A stretch of 64,000 nt of DNA from Paramecium pentaurelia (Eukaryota > Ciliophora > Oligohymenophorea > Peniculida > Parameciidae). Of the stretch, positions 11,108-23,365 are shown one piece after another. Made by a program: the position numbers and the translations under genes. Position 1 is the stretch's first letter; each line of letters opens with the position of its first letter. The notes beneath the pieces were generated by a model, which was not told where the DNA came from, did not search any database, and saw only the letters and a program-made list of their open reading frames with translations. The stretch spans positions 368,315 through 432,314 of the forward strand of contig CAJJDO010000092.1 of assembly GCA_905183005.1 (NCBI GenBank), given 5' to 3'.

Positions 11108-11895
11108 TATAAATATAAACCATAATAGAATGATGTCACATTATAAAATATATAAATATAGAACAAAAATGAATGAATGTAGATCGATTCGAGGAATTTC
11201 ATATTGAGTTATCAATATGGAATGCCTTTTGAGTGGTCGTAAATAAATTGGCTAATTCTACCATCTTTATAAATGAAGTCAAAATATAAAGGCACGAGAA
11301 TAGTCAACATCACTTCATTTCAAGAATAAATTTATTTTTTAATTTCAAAACCTTATGAATAAAGTTAACATTTATTTGTCATCTCTTAAATAAATACATG
11401 ATCTTTAAAATAAAATCTATAAAGATTTCTAACTTTTTATCCTGCAAGAATGTTTTATAATGCTAATTTGAGTAGTTTATCTTCAATCTCAATAGATTGA
11501 AAAATATAGAAGTTGAAATAAGCACAACTAAGAAGGAAAACTACTTAATTGACATTTCTGATGAACATAAATTAAATTAGGATGATAGATGAAATATTTA
11601 TGGCATTTTAGTCCCATTAACATATTATCTGTCATTTCTTTGTATTCATTATCAAGATATCTTAATATGAGAATACATTATTAATTTATTCCCTTATTGT
11701 ACTACTTATAAAATTGATATCTATTATTTGTTATTGAGTAATGAATTGACTTTCTATGATTACAAATTATAATACATTTAGAATATATTGCATAACAGAT
11801 TCTTCAGAGGACATATCTTCTGTAGGCAGGGTTTTTCAATAAATAGATACCTTCTGAATTGTTAGAATTATTGTCACCTTTAATTAATAAAATTA
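11108..11895. other. Spacer with an open but unassigned stretch
   Basis: The region between the divergent transporter and RPC2 genes. About 11475-11733 on the plus strand is open in one frame (contains RRKTTQLTFLMN and IRMIDEIFMAFQ) and ends at TGA, but it lacks a convincing start and has no recognisable domain. It could be a gene relic or chance. The rest is AT-rich sequence presumably holding both promoters. Confidence 0.4.
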
Positions 11896-14800
11896 ATGAT
11901 TTCAGAGAAGGATAAACTAATCACTTCTTATCTATCTTTTCGTGGATTACAAAAACAACACATTGATTCTTTCAATTACTTCATAGAATAGCGTTTAGAA
12001 TAAATAGTGAAATCACCTTTAAATTAGAGAATTACTTGTGAAAGTGATTCATCCTTTCTTTTAGAGTAAAATAATATTCATCATAATCTTATAGGTATTT
12101 ATCAATCAGAGTGGAAAATCCAACATTCACTAGCAGTTGGGATAAGTATTCTTTAAAAAGTCCTTTATATCCACACGAATGTAGATTGAATGATTAGACA
12201 TATGCAGGAGATATCTAGTAAGACATTTTAAAATTTTAAATAGTGTGAATGTGCGTATTCATATGAAGGGTAGAGAGCCAATTGAAGAGAAGAATGTATT
12301 AATTGGACGTATGCCAATAATGTTGGGATCAAAGAAATGTAATTTATCAGGTAAGACTGAATAAGAGATTTTTTAATATGGAGAATGTCCATATGATCCA
12401 AAAGGTAAGAATAGAATTTTTTAGATTTTTAGGTTATTTTATTATTGAAGGTAATGAGAAGGTTATTCTAATATTAGAATAGATTGTTGATAATAGAATT
12501 ATTGTTGATATTGATAATAAGACAGATTAGTATGTGTCTACAGTTTAATCATATCAATTAGAAACTAAATCAAAAGCATCAATAATTTTAAAAAAGAATA
12601 AATTTTATGTGAAATCTTCAAGTTTTAAAGATGCTCCTCTTTTTATTGTTTTTAAAGCATTAGGTATTGTTAATGATAAAGAAATTATTGAATTAATTGG
12701 AACCGAACCAAGTATAGTAGAGAAATTGTTAATGAGTTTTTAGGATACATCAGATGAAAAAGTTAAAACCTAATAAGATGCATTATAATATATTGGAAAA
12801 TTAATTACTAGTAAATTTGGTGGTTAATCATCTAATTAAGCAGAATAAGCCAGAGAAAAATTAGCATAAGTCTTTTTGGCACATGTTAATTGCAAAAAAT
12901 ATGATTTCTATCCTAAAGCTATATATCTAGGATAAATGGTTAGAAGATTAATATTAGCAATGGAAGATAAAAGATTTGTTGATGATAAAGATTATTATGG
13001 AAATAAAAGAATGAGATGTGCAGGAAATCTTCTTGAATTATTATTTGAAGATTTATTTAAAGGATTAAATTCAACTATATCTAGTATACTCAAAAAGGAA
13101 TTAGGTAAAGCTAATTGTAAATTCACTCCTAAAGATGTTACTATGAAAATGAAAGAATTTGGAGTAGATATCACTAAAGGATTAAATAGAGCAATTAAAA
13201 CAGGAAAATGGACTATTTAAAGATTTCATATGGATAGATAAGGAGTTACATAATTATTAGCTAGAATATCATATACATCTGCTCTTGGTATGTTAACTAA
13301 AATGAGAAGTCAAGTCTAAAAAACACTTAAAGTTAGTGGACCAAGAGCTTTAGTTGGATCTTAATTTGGAATGATTTGTCCTGCAGATACTCCTGATGGT
13401 GAAGATTGTGGTTTAGTTAAGACTTTAGCATTATTAACACATATAACTTAAGAAGATATATAAGATAGTGTTTATAAAATTATATTAACAATGGGAGTAG
13501 AAGATATATGTCATTTTAAACCAAGTGAATTTCATAAAAATTATATTGTTTATTTAAATGGTATTATAGTGGGAATGCATGCTAGACCTTAAACTTTTGT
13601 TGATTAATTAAGAATATTAAGAAGGAGAGGTAAGATTAATGAATTTGTTTCAATACATAAGGATGATTTAAGGAAAGTTGTAAATATATCTGGTGATAGT
13701 GGTAGATTAGTTAGACCATTGATTCTTGTAAAAGATGGTAAACCTTAATTAACTTAAATTGATATGATTGATTTCAAGTAGAATGATGCAAAAACTGTAT
13801 TTTCAAATTATGTTAAAAATGGGAAGATAGAATATTTAGATGTTAATGAATCTGATAATGCATTTATTGCATTAACTATAAATGATGTTACAATTGAGAC
13901 TACTCATTTAGAAATAGATTAAATGACAATTCTTAGTTGTGTAACTGGGTTAGTTCCATTTCCACATCACAATCAAAGTGCACGTAATACATTTTAATGT
14001 CAGATGGGTAAATAATCTTTAGGTATAATTGGAATGAATACATAAATAAGATGTGATACTTAATTGTATCAATTAATATATCCACAAACTCCTTTAGTTC
14101 GTACTGTGTCTATGGAAGCTGTCAATCAACATAGATTACCTGCTGGACACAATGCTTAAGTAGCAGTAATGAGTTATTCATGTTATGATATAGAAGATGC
14201 ATTAATAATGAACAAATCTTCTTTAGATAGAGGATTTGGTAGAACTGCAGTCTATAAAAAATCAGTTACTGAATGCGAAATCAATTAAAGAAATAAGGAA
14301 AGTAGATTTAATGAGAGAATTGATGAACCACCAACTAAAACACATAATACAAAAAAGAAATTTATTAAGAAATATCATGCTCTTGATAGTGATGGTATAA
14401 CTAAAGTAGGTGCATAATTACATCATGGAGATATATATGTTAATAAAAAGACACCTTAAGTTCCAGATAATCCTTAAATTGAAAATATATAAATAGCAGA
14501 TACTCCATCTGTATTTAAAGAAAAGTGGCCATATACTGTAGATAGAGTATTAATTATTAATAATACTAATGATGGAACTGAAAAAATCAAAACAGTTAAA
14601 ACAATCTTTAGATAAATAAGAAGACCTGAATTTGGTGATAAGTTTTCAAGTCGTCATGGTCAAAAAGGTGTTGTTGGTCTTATTGTTAATTAAGAAGATA
14701 TGCCTTTTAATGAAAGAGGATGGTGTCCTGATTTAATTATGAATCCTCATGGTTATCCATCTAGAATGACAATTGCTAAATTAATGGAACTATTATGTGG

Positions 14801-15374
14801 TAAATTGGGAGCTTTGGAAGGTAAATTTAAATATGGTACTGCCTTTGGAGGTGAGAATGTATTATAGGTAGGAGAAGAATTATTAAAAAGAGGATTTCAT
14901 TATTAAGGAAAAGATTGTTTAATATCTGGAATTACTGGAGAATATATGGAATGTTATGTATATTAAGGACCTATTTTCTATTAAAGACTTAAGCATATGG
15001 TGATTGATAAAATTCATGCTAGAGCTAAAGGACCAATGGAAAAACTTACTCGTTAACCTGTTGAAGGTAGAGCTAAGGATGGTGGTTAACGTATAGGAGA
15101 AATGGAGAGAGATTGTTTTTTAGCATATGGTGCTTCAAATTTATTAATTGAAAGATTATTAATATCAAGTGATCCATTTAATGTATATGTTTGTGAAATA
15201 TGTGGAATGTTTAAGAGTGATTCAGTTTGTAGAGGTTGTAATACAGATAAAGTATATTAAATTAGATTGCCATATTGTTGTAAATTATTATTTTAAGAAC
15301 TTTTGGCAATGAATATTAAACCAAAATTATAATTAGTACCTTCTCATGAGAGATAAGAGTATACAATGAATTGA
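11896..15374 (+). CDS. RPC2: DNA-directed RNA polymerase III second-largest subunit (RPC2)
   Basis: Three introns (12066-12094, 12218-12243, 12405-12432) splice to exactly 1,131 residues, close to the usual ~1,130. The protein aligns in memory along its whole length with RPC2/POLR3B: GLQKQHIDSFNYF near the start, IGRMPIML, DRQGVTQLLARISY, GMICPADTPDGE, PFPHHNQSARNTFQCQMG, DIEDALIMNKSSLDRGFGR, GDKFSSRHGQKGVVGLI, MNPHGYPSRMT and GEMERDCFLAYGASNLL. The C-terminal zinc ribbon reads CEICGMFKSDSVCRGC, and PYCCKLLFQELLAMNIKP is specific to Pol III rather than Pol I or II. It forms half of the active-site cleft that makes tRNA and 5S rRNA. The start is the first ATG before ISEKDK; the short pre-domain N-terminus is the only uncertain part. 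Confidence 0.97.
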
Positions 15375-15518
15375 AAATATTTATTTATTAATTATTTTAT
15401 AAATACAGTCATTTTTTATTAATATTCTTGATTGCTGTTAAATTAATTCTAAGAAATAGTGATATAGATATATGTTAATAAGTTTAGAAAATGAATCAAT
15501 AAAAATTCTTTATTTATT

Positions 15519-15520
<2 letters not shown>

Positions 15521-15550
<30 letters not shown>
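15521..15550. repeat. (TAA)n microsatellite
   Basis: About ten tandem TAA/AAT units end exactly at the ATG of the next gene. They are in its 5' leader and not translated in the chosen model, although in this code the run would read as Gln, Asn or Ile depending on frame. Confidence 0.8.
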
Positions 15551-15552
<2 letters not shown>

Positions 15553-16569
15553 GAATAAAATGACAATTCATGAAATGAAACAAATTTTAGAATAAAAAAT
15601 TGATTTTAATTGTTAAGCTACTTAAATTGCCATGAATAAATTAGGTTTAAGTTAAAAGACATTTTAAAAGATTAGTTATTTGGAATATATGACTTAAAAT
15701 AATAGCTAGTAAGATTATTTTTCATATTTACATTCGATTGTAATGAACATTAAAAAATTGCAGTAAGAAATAGCTAAAATGAATTTAAAAGATAAATCTA
15801 TAGATTGTACAGAACCAGAAAATATAGATGAGATTATAGCATTATTGGATTAACGAATGTAGAAGAAAATAACTAGCAACAGTTAACCTCGTATAATATC
15901 ATACAGAGAGAAAACTCTAGAGAGAGATGAGAAGAAATCAAGAATTATAAAAATGAATCATTAATAGATAAAATCAATAACAGAGAGAACAATTTAATAG
16001 CAACAATCGCCACCTAAAGATCAAAATACTTTCATTTCTCAAAATACAGAAAGAATCATACACAAGAGTAAAGTTGTGCATTATGGATAGAGTTGACAAT
16101 TTCCAACAATTAAAGTGTTGCTGATTTGTATTCTAAACAATAAGCTTCAATTGAAGCAAGTACTATGGAATAATTAAATGAATCATTACGTAAATAAATA
16201 CCTGACAAAAATCTAACAATAATGACAGGAATTCGTTAAAGATTGAAGGATAGCAATTGTAGCAAATAAGCTATTGATGAGTTTATGAATAGAATTGCTA
16301 AATTAAGAAGTGTATCATAATAATCAATAGAAAGTAATAGGAAGATCTCAACTTAAGCAATCAAATTTGTAAAAAAGAAGAATTCTAATATCATAACAAC
16401 AAAATTAGGAATGATGTTGAAAAAAGAAAAATTAATTCTTCCTGAGGAACCCATAAAAGTTCATCAATTAAAAATAGGAAGTATTATGGGTGTAATCTCG
16501 AGAATTAAGAATCAAAAATCAAAATCAAAATCAAAAATGTATTAACAGCTCAACAATGAGATCTAGTGA
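15551..16569 (+). CDS. Unknown basic, Gln/Ser-rich protein
   Basis: ATG 15551 and one 23-nt GTA...TAG intron near 16070-16092 give exactly 331 residues. The N-terminal ~90 residues form a helical, Gln-rich segment (ISYLEYMTQNNSQQDYF). The middle is Lys/Arg/Ser-rich, and the C-terminal third is again helical and basic (GIRQRLKDSNCSKQAIDEF). It ends with a KSKSKSK run. I recognise no domain or active site. Without the intron a TGA would cut the protein at about residue 178, while the downstream frame remains clearly coding, so splicing is well supported. It follows RPC2 on the same strand after a ~175-base spacer. Confidence 0.7.
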
Positions 16570-16854
16570 TAAGATTTTCATTATGATTTATATTGTATTG
16601 ATTTTAAATTATTTTTATTTACTTATAATAGCTATATTTCAAAAAATAACCTTTATAACCAAATACCAAAGAACATAAATAAAATAAGATAATAGGAAAA
16701 AGAGACTTATTGCTATTTCTATTTATATTCATGAAAATTTATGTATCATTATCAATTCATCGAAATAATTGTGAAATCTTTTGTACTTAAATTGATATGA
16801 AATAATGAAAATATGATAATGTATGAATTTTATGTTATTAATATAATAATTTTT

Positions 16855-17682
16855 ATGTTTAAAGGAAAAAGAGTACATTCTTAATTAATTGATATTTCAT
16901 TACATGGCACTCTCTTTAAGTTTGTTAAACATCCAAAATTAAATGCTTTTATTAGTATTGGCAATGATCATGATTTATCAGTTTGGGATTTGGAATCTTT
17001 AAATTTAATATACAAAAAAGAAGGAAATGAATATGCAATTGCAGATGCTCTTATTCATAATGATTATCATATTATTGCTTCAGTAAATGGAACTTTAAAA
17101 ATATTTAAAGGAGATGAAGAACCTAAAGTAACTTAATTACCAGAAATTCCTCTTTCAATATGTGTTCATAAAGATTAACTATATGTTGGTACAACATCTG
17201 AAAAATTATTAATATACGATTTAGACACTGTTGAATTAAAATCTATCTAAAACAAACAACCTTGGGTAACTTAACTAAGATCTCATGATGATACATTATA
17301 CATTATGGGAAATAAAATATCATTTAATGAGAATACTGTTGATTTAGGGCATAAAGGTTAAATTATGCATCACTCTATTCTTGGAAATAAAATTTTAACC
17401 GGAGATTCTAGTGGCAAAGCTATATTATCTACATTCCCAGAATTTACAAAGCTTTATGAATATCAAATGGAAAGTGCTGTGGTTTAGCTTGCCATTATAG
17501 AAAATAAAGAACAATTATCCTTAATTATTGGTACTCTTGATCCAGGAATTGTTATCATAACAAATGGAGAAATCACAAAGATTGAAGACAGAGCTGCTCC
17601 ATTTATAATTTGTTCTTAAAATAGAATAATTAACAGATCAAATATCTTAACAAGATAAGCATATTGTGATGTTTATGAATGA
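16855..17682 (+). CDS. WD40/beta-propeller-like protein
   Basis: An intronless frame of 275 residues. The start contains one convincing WD unit (FVKHPKLNAFISIGNDHDLSVWDLES), and later strands keep beta-propeller spacing (LYVGTTSEKLLIYDLD; KILTGDSSGKAILST; LIIGTLDPGIVIITNG). About five to six weak repeats fit the length, short for a full seven-bladed propeller. It resembles small WD proteins of the WDR55 type, but that is a weak match. The role is probably as a protein-interaction scaffold. The gene is convergent with the Rab gene. Confidence 0.65.
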
Positions 17683-17756
17683 TATAATGATATCTATTAC
17701 ATCTGTTTAAGTTAATCAGTATTAATAAAAATTAGTAATATAGATGATGTATATAT

Positions 17757-18421
17757 TCAACAACATTCTTTTTTCTTTGCTTTATTTCTATCATTATTAT
17801 CATTTTTAATAACAAAAGAACTTTCATTTTAATAAATTAATACCTTTTTATTATACTTTCTTCTAATTTAATGACTCCTTTCTCTATCATTGATTCCACA
17901 AGCTCATAAAATATCAAATCTACTTTGTCATTCAATTTAACACTTATTTAATAACTACGAGTAAAATTATGTTATTATGCAAATTGATTTAAATATTCTT
18001 CTGTTTAGTATTCTTCTCTCTCTCCTTATAATAAGTCTGTTTTATTTTGAATTAAGAATATAGGAACTTCATCAGCAATATCTTTAACAACATTACGCCA
18101 AGACAAAGCGGCTTCCAAAGATTTCTTATTTGTGATGTCACACATAATTAAACAACCTTTTGCTTATCTTATAAACATTTTAGATAAATTTTAAAATCTC
18201 TCTTATCCTTTGAATTTAATTTAATTATTACCAGCCACATCCCATATTTATAACTTCAATTTTGTTCCATTTTTTGTAATCCACTTTAAAGTGAAATCAC
18301 AACCAATTGTTGCACTATGATTATGATCAAACTCATTAAAACAATATTACTATAACAATGATGTCTTTCCAGCATATGACTCTCCAACTACAATTATTTT
18401 TACTACTTATGGTTCATCCAT
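17757..18421 (-). CDS. Rab-family small GTPase, divergent, with C-terminal Cys-Cys
   Basis: Two introns (18208-18231, 24 nt, and one of 23 nt near the 3' end) splice to exactly 205 residues. G-domain motifs: P-loop GESYAGKT, the switch I region SATIGCDF, WDVAGQERF (Gln encoded by TAA), QNKTD and a weak G5. The second intron is needed to reach the ending KKKECC, a geranylgeranylation signal typical of Rabs, which confirms it. Rabs direct vesicle traffic between membranes; which step is unknown. The 24-nt intron is a multiple of three and holds no TGA in frame, so its retention would insert eight residues into WDVAG without truncation. NKTD in place of NKxD is a normal variant. Confidence 0.9.
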
Positions 18422-18423
18422 TT

Positions 18424-18707
18424 TTATTATATATATATATATTTATCTATTTAATTCCTTTCTTATATCTTAATATCTTTGAAAATTAAAGATAATGTTT
18501 TAATAGTATCTGAAGAATAAGGGAAATAAGTTCTGAATAATAAAACAACTTTTAAAACATTAGATAACTTTTCAGATTGTTTGATTGCAAATCTATTTAT
18601 GTATTATATTCATTTAAGATTAATATATAGAGTTCCTTTTTAAATTTGTAATCTTATTATATCAAAAGAACTAGAGATGTGTTAGAATATAATTAATTGA
18701 TATATTT
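18424..18707. other. Spacer between two minus-strand genes
   Basis: About 285 AT-rich bases serving as the 3' end of the kinesin gene... oriented upstream of the Rab gene's stop-proximal neighbour: it lies between the Rab start (18421) and the kinesin stop (18708), so it should contain the Rab promoter. No motif was recognised. Confidence 0.5.
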
Positions 18708-20684
18708 TCAATAATAGAAGGTATTCTTCATCTTAGAACTGATTTCTTCTTCCTCTTTCAAATGTGTTCTATTTTATATAATTGATTAAATTACTTAAAA
18801 ACTAAGAGTTTTTTATTCAACAGATTATAAATTTTAAGTTTCTTTCTAATAAATGCTTCTAAATTTCCAACATAAGTATCTACATCATAATCTACAATCC
18901 CAACACCCTATATTGACTAAATTAATTCACTTTCTTATTGTAATAATTTAGCATCTTCCTAATATATAATAAATATCGCATAATACTTTTATGGCAGCCA
19001 TATGAATATTTAATATTTCATCTTACTCTTCCAGAATTGTATTCACTTTTTCATGAAAATCAAAGAAGGCAATACCATTTGCATTTGCATTATTTTATTC
19101 ATTTTTCATCATAGTTTCTTTCATGCATCTAAGATCTTCTTTAACTTAACCATTCTTTTTATTAACTAATTCTTCAGCTGCTACATCATCATCTGAATCT
19201 TCTTAAACTGTATTGACTTTTTTCTATTGTTTTGGAGGTACAGGTTAAGATTTTGGTTTCTCTTTATCTGGTATTTATGATTAATTCTTTTTCAAATTAG
19301 CAGCATTCTAATTATTTTAATTTCTTGGATCATTAATTTTTGGTAATTATAAAGGAGGATTTTATTTATCAAATTATTTATTATTATTATCTGATTATCT
19401 ATCATATCCTTATTACTATCTATATAATAATTCTTCATTTGTAACTTCTCTTTCTTCTAATTAAATCTTTGCTTAATTTGATTTATCTTTTAATCTATCA
19501 GAATATCTTAAAGTATTCAATGAATGATCAGCTGATGAACTTCCAGGACTTATGCAAGCTATCATTATAATTCTAGATTTGTTAGATTTTGAAGTAAATG
19601 AATCTCTCAATACCAAAGTAAGCTTAGATGCTCTAAAAGGAATATGTGCTTATCCTTAATCCATAGATCTAATGCATTCTTTCAATGCCAATAAACTTTT
19701 ATTGATTTCAGCTCCTTCCAATCTCCTTTATCTATTATTTGATTATGTATCTTATGCTCTTTCTGATCCTGCCAAATCAACCAATATTAATTTTCCAATA
19801 TCTGAATACCCTTATCTTATTGTAATCTAACAGATTGAATGAGATCTTGATGATGTATCATTTGCAGCAGTTGCATGAGTTGTCCTGACTGAATTAGCCA
19901 ATTCCATTAATTGGAATAGTTCCTATTCTGATTCACTTGGTTTTTCAACTAATCCTTATATTTATATATTATTATTCTTATCTTCCATTATTTATAATGG
20001 TGATTTGGCATTTAATAAATCATAACATTTTCCACCATAAATTTCAAAAAATGATACAAATATCTTAGAAGAAGGAGTTGCACTAATTAACTTATATAAA
20101 TCAATGACTAATAATTCCTAAATGCTTTTCATTGTATAAGTTTTACCAGAACCTGTTTGTCCATAAGCAAAACAAGTTACAACTCCTTAATTTACCAATA
20201 AATCCATTAATGGAGCTAGACTAACATCATAAATATCTTTGCCTTATTCTACTTCACTGAAAGTATTATCAAATTAGAAATCATGATTTTCTACATATTT
20301 AGTAATGCCATCTACTTTTAATTTAGGTTCATGCACTCTTATCATAGGATTTGAACAACTTATAGCATCTATTTCACCTCCAACTTCTTCCTTTTTAAAG
20401 ATTGGTCTTTTCCTAACACATACACATAATTTGATATTTTATGTTGTCTAATGTTCTTATATTAATCCTCCTTTAAGTCTAGTTTTATCAATCATGATTT
20501 CAAATTCTACATCAACATTTTTACCTAGTATTTAATTCTACTCTTCTCTTTCTGCTTTCTCTCTTTTCATTTCTTACATATTTTTACGACGTTCCTCTCT
20601 TTGTTATTCCATTTTTTTGATATTATCAACAACTGATCCTTTCTGTTATTAAGCCTATTATTAAGCAACTACTTATTATGCTTA

Positions 20685-20758
<74 letters not shown>

Positions 20759-21057
20759 AATAAGGAACCTATTCTTACTTATTATTAATTTCAATTCCTT
20801 TATATTCATCACAAATATACCATTAGCTTTCTTCAATCTATCTAACTTCTCTTATTTTGTTCCATATACTCCTAATCCTTTTGCCTTTAATTAAGCTATT
20901 ACTTCTTCATCACTTAATTTGTTTAGAGCTTATTCTTTTTTATTTAATTATCCTTCTCTCTAAGCTTTTAATCGATCTAGTAATCATCTGATTTATTACC
21001 CCTTTCTTTTTATGCCTAAACTGATAACTACTATTATTATTATTTCGCTGGCTGCAT
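18708..21057 (-). CDS. Kinesin-13 family motor with SAP-like N-terminus and polyglutamine tract
   Basis: Four introns (23, 23, 28 and 26 nt) splice to exactly 749 residues. Order: a Gln-rich N-terminus; a SAP-like helix pair at about residues 35-70 (LSDEEVIAQLKAKGLGVYG); a run of 25 Gln; a basic neck; then a motor with FAYGQTGSGKTYTM (Walker A), SSRSH (switch I) and DLAGSE (switch II). The sequence VHEPKLKVDGITKYVENH is the signature entry to kinesin-13 (KIF2/MCAK) motors, which depolymerise microtubule ends and set spindle and cilium length. The C-terminal coiled coil ends in KTHLKEEEEISSKMKNT, reached through the last intron; without it the frame stops about 50 bases earlier. A SAP-type domain is unusual for a kinesin and may be a chance resemblance. 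Confidence 0.92.
20688..20756 (-). repeat. (TAA)23 microsatellite encoding polyglutamine
   Basis: Twenty-three perfect TTA units on the plus strand read as 23 consecutive TAA (Gln) codons in the kinesin-13 gene. They are followed by CAA TAA, giving 25 Gln. In the standard code this would be 23 stops in a row. The purity suggests slippage and length variation between alleles. Confidence 0.95.
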
Positions 21058-21625
21058 CACTTTGAAATTTGAATTATTTTATAATTATATAAATAAAAAC
21101 AATATTAATCAATATATTTTTTATTCATCTTGATTAACACTCTAGTTTACTTAGAATTATTAAATTATGATATATTACATTCATTAACACTAATATTATA
21201 TATAATATAATAAGGTAAGATTTTAATATATATATATAAATTGGAAGTTAACTTGATACAATAAATTTTAATTATATCTAAATATTTTAAATCTGAAACT
21301 GAAAATGACTTTTTAAGGTTATTTTTCATGAAATTAATTCCAAGTTATTTTTAATTTAACTATTAGTCTATGTTAATATCAATTTTGTTTAGCCTGAATA
21401 ACAAAAACAATTCATTAACAATTTCAAATGAACTAGAAAATATTAAATTTACAAGTTTAATTATCTTCCTATTTTTAGATTTTTTGTCTATTCTCTATAA
21501 AATCTCATAAACTTCATAAATTCAAAATGATTTTGACTCTATATTATTAATTCCTCTGTTATTTTATTTCATCATTATGTTTTCTTAAATGATGAAATTA
21601 AATATAATATATATTTATACAAAAT
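21058..21625. other. Divergent intergenic region
   Basis: About 570 AT-rich bases between the kinesin-13 (minus) and histidine-kinase-like (plus) start codons. It must contain both promoters, but no shared motif is visible. Confidence 0.5.
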
Positions 21626-23365
21626 ATGATAAATAGATACACGTTGTAGTTTAAAGATTACAAACTCGAAGAAAAGTATTAGGAAATTTAATTAAGGGAA
21701 AAGAGAAAGCCTTTAGTTCAAAAAATTATTTATTTAACATTCCTTGTTGTTCTAGTTAAAGGGACATTTTCTATAATCACTTAAAGCCTTGATGAGATTT
21801 ATGGAACAATAGGATATTTTGTTAGTGATTTATGCCTAATTGCAATTCTAATAATTAAACCTCAATATTGTCGCTATGCATTAATGTTTGTTAATTATTT
21901 AATGATGATCCCTTATTTGAGAGCAGATGATGGCAAGAATTAATTTCATTATTAATTAGCCTCTGCCTTAATAGTAGCATTTTAATTTGTAATCATTACA
22001 TCTGGAGAATTTATCGATGCATTAATTTAAGTTTTATCAATTTTTTCAATTTACTTAGCTTATTTTATAATTTACCAGCCTAATTTTTCTTATGCATTTG
22101 TATTGTCAACCTTTTTAATTTGTTTCTTACTTTTATTTTCATTTTATTAAAATGTTGCTGCAGAAAGATCTAAATTTTAACTTACACTTATTAATGAATA
22201 ATGGGATAAGATTTTATTGAGTATGGTCACAGAACCTTGTGTAATCTTTAATTTTGATCAATTAAGACATACTTTTATTTTAAAAGGATCCTTTTCTTTT
22301 ATTGTTAAATGTAATACTAATGATGAATTAAAGAATTTCTTAAGGAAATCGAAATTAACTTTCCATAAAAAAATTAATTTAGAAAATTTTCTATATAAAT
22401 AAATAGATAAATTTGACAAATAAGATAATAATATTATTAATTAATCACTTATAATTGAATTGAATTAGAAAGCTCAAGAAATTACATATTCAATATTTTC
22501 AGGAACCAATCCAATAATTTTGATAAAAATGGACCAATGCAAATGTAGTAAAATCATAGGAGAATAATAAAATTTAATTATAGAATAGTAATTTCAATTT
22601 AAATATCAAGTATTGTTAAAAAGTATCTATCAATAATTTAAAATGATACTTGTTCAAAAAACTTCAAATTTAAAAGGATTATTTAAATTAATTATTTATC
22701 ATTATTTATAAGAAAAATTGGAATAAAAATAAATCAAATAAGTTAATTTAAGCAAAGTTTTCTCAAATTTAAAATTACTCTATACTTAAAAATCGATTAT
22801 TTTGTCAAAGAATCTTTTAGATTTTACTTTCTTGGGGTACAAAGAAGCTCTTTTTCTCATTTTAATCGAAATTTTTGAGTGCAATATATCTAATTAAGTC
22901 TATATATAAATAAATACTGATTTTTAAGATGAAAAACAATTCGAAATGTTAATTTTTGGTATATACAATGAAAAAGCATATAAAATATTAAGATAAAGAT
23001 TAGAAAAATTATAAGATTACTTTAATAATTTATACCTTACCTAACAATGTAAAAATATATTAACTTTTAGATATATCTTTAGTTATCACTCATAGCAGCT
23101 TTATTGGAAATAAGAGATTTTGATAATTTATTGTATTAATTACTATAAAAATCAAATAAATCTATTTAATTATTTATTAATAATAATAGACATTTTGTAT
23201 TAATTTTATGATTAACATTTAAGAAAGGATAGTTAATAAATTTATATTATTTTTCATGAATAAATAATTACTCAAATTTATTTTATCTGTTGCAACTCTA
23301 AAGGCAAAACTAAACAATATAAACAGTTTATTCGCATAATCAAGATTAAATTTAGAGGTAAATGA
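21626..23365 (+). CDS. Multi-pass membrane protein resembling a degenerate sensor histidine kinase
   Basis: An intronless frame of 579 residues from ATG 21626 to TGA 23363. The N-terminal ~60 residues are basic. About six hydrophobic helices follow to residue ~180 (for example YLTFLVVLVKGTFSII and AFVLSTFLICFLLLFSF), then a PAS-like start (LSMVTEPCVIFNF) and long helical segments. This layout (six helices, PAS, dimerisation helices, ATPase) is that of a ciliate hybrid histidine-kinase family, but I see no phosphoacceptor His box, no N box with Asn, and no DxGxG. The final ~80 residues look like drift. Either a pseudokinase or a decaying gene; see the relic downstream. Confidence 0.5.

Noticed and set aside
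20688..20756. Poly-Leu frame on the plus strand over the TTA repeat
   Set aside because: Antisense of the TAA-encoded polyglutamine in kinesin-13.
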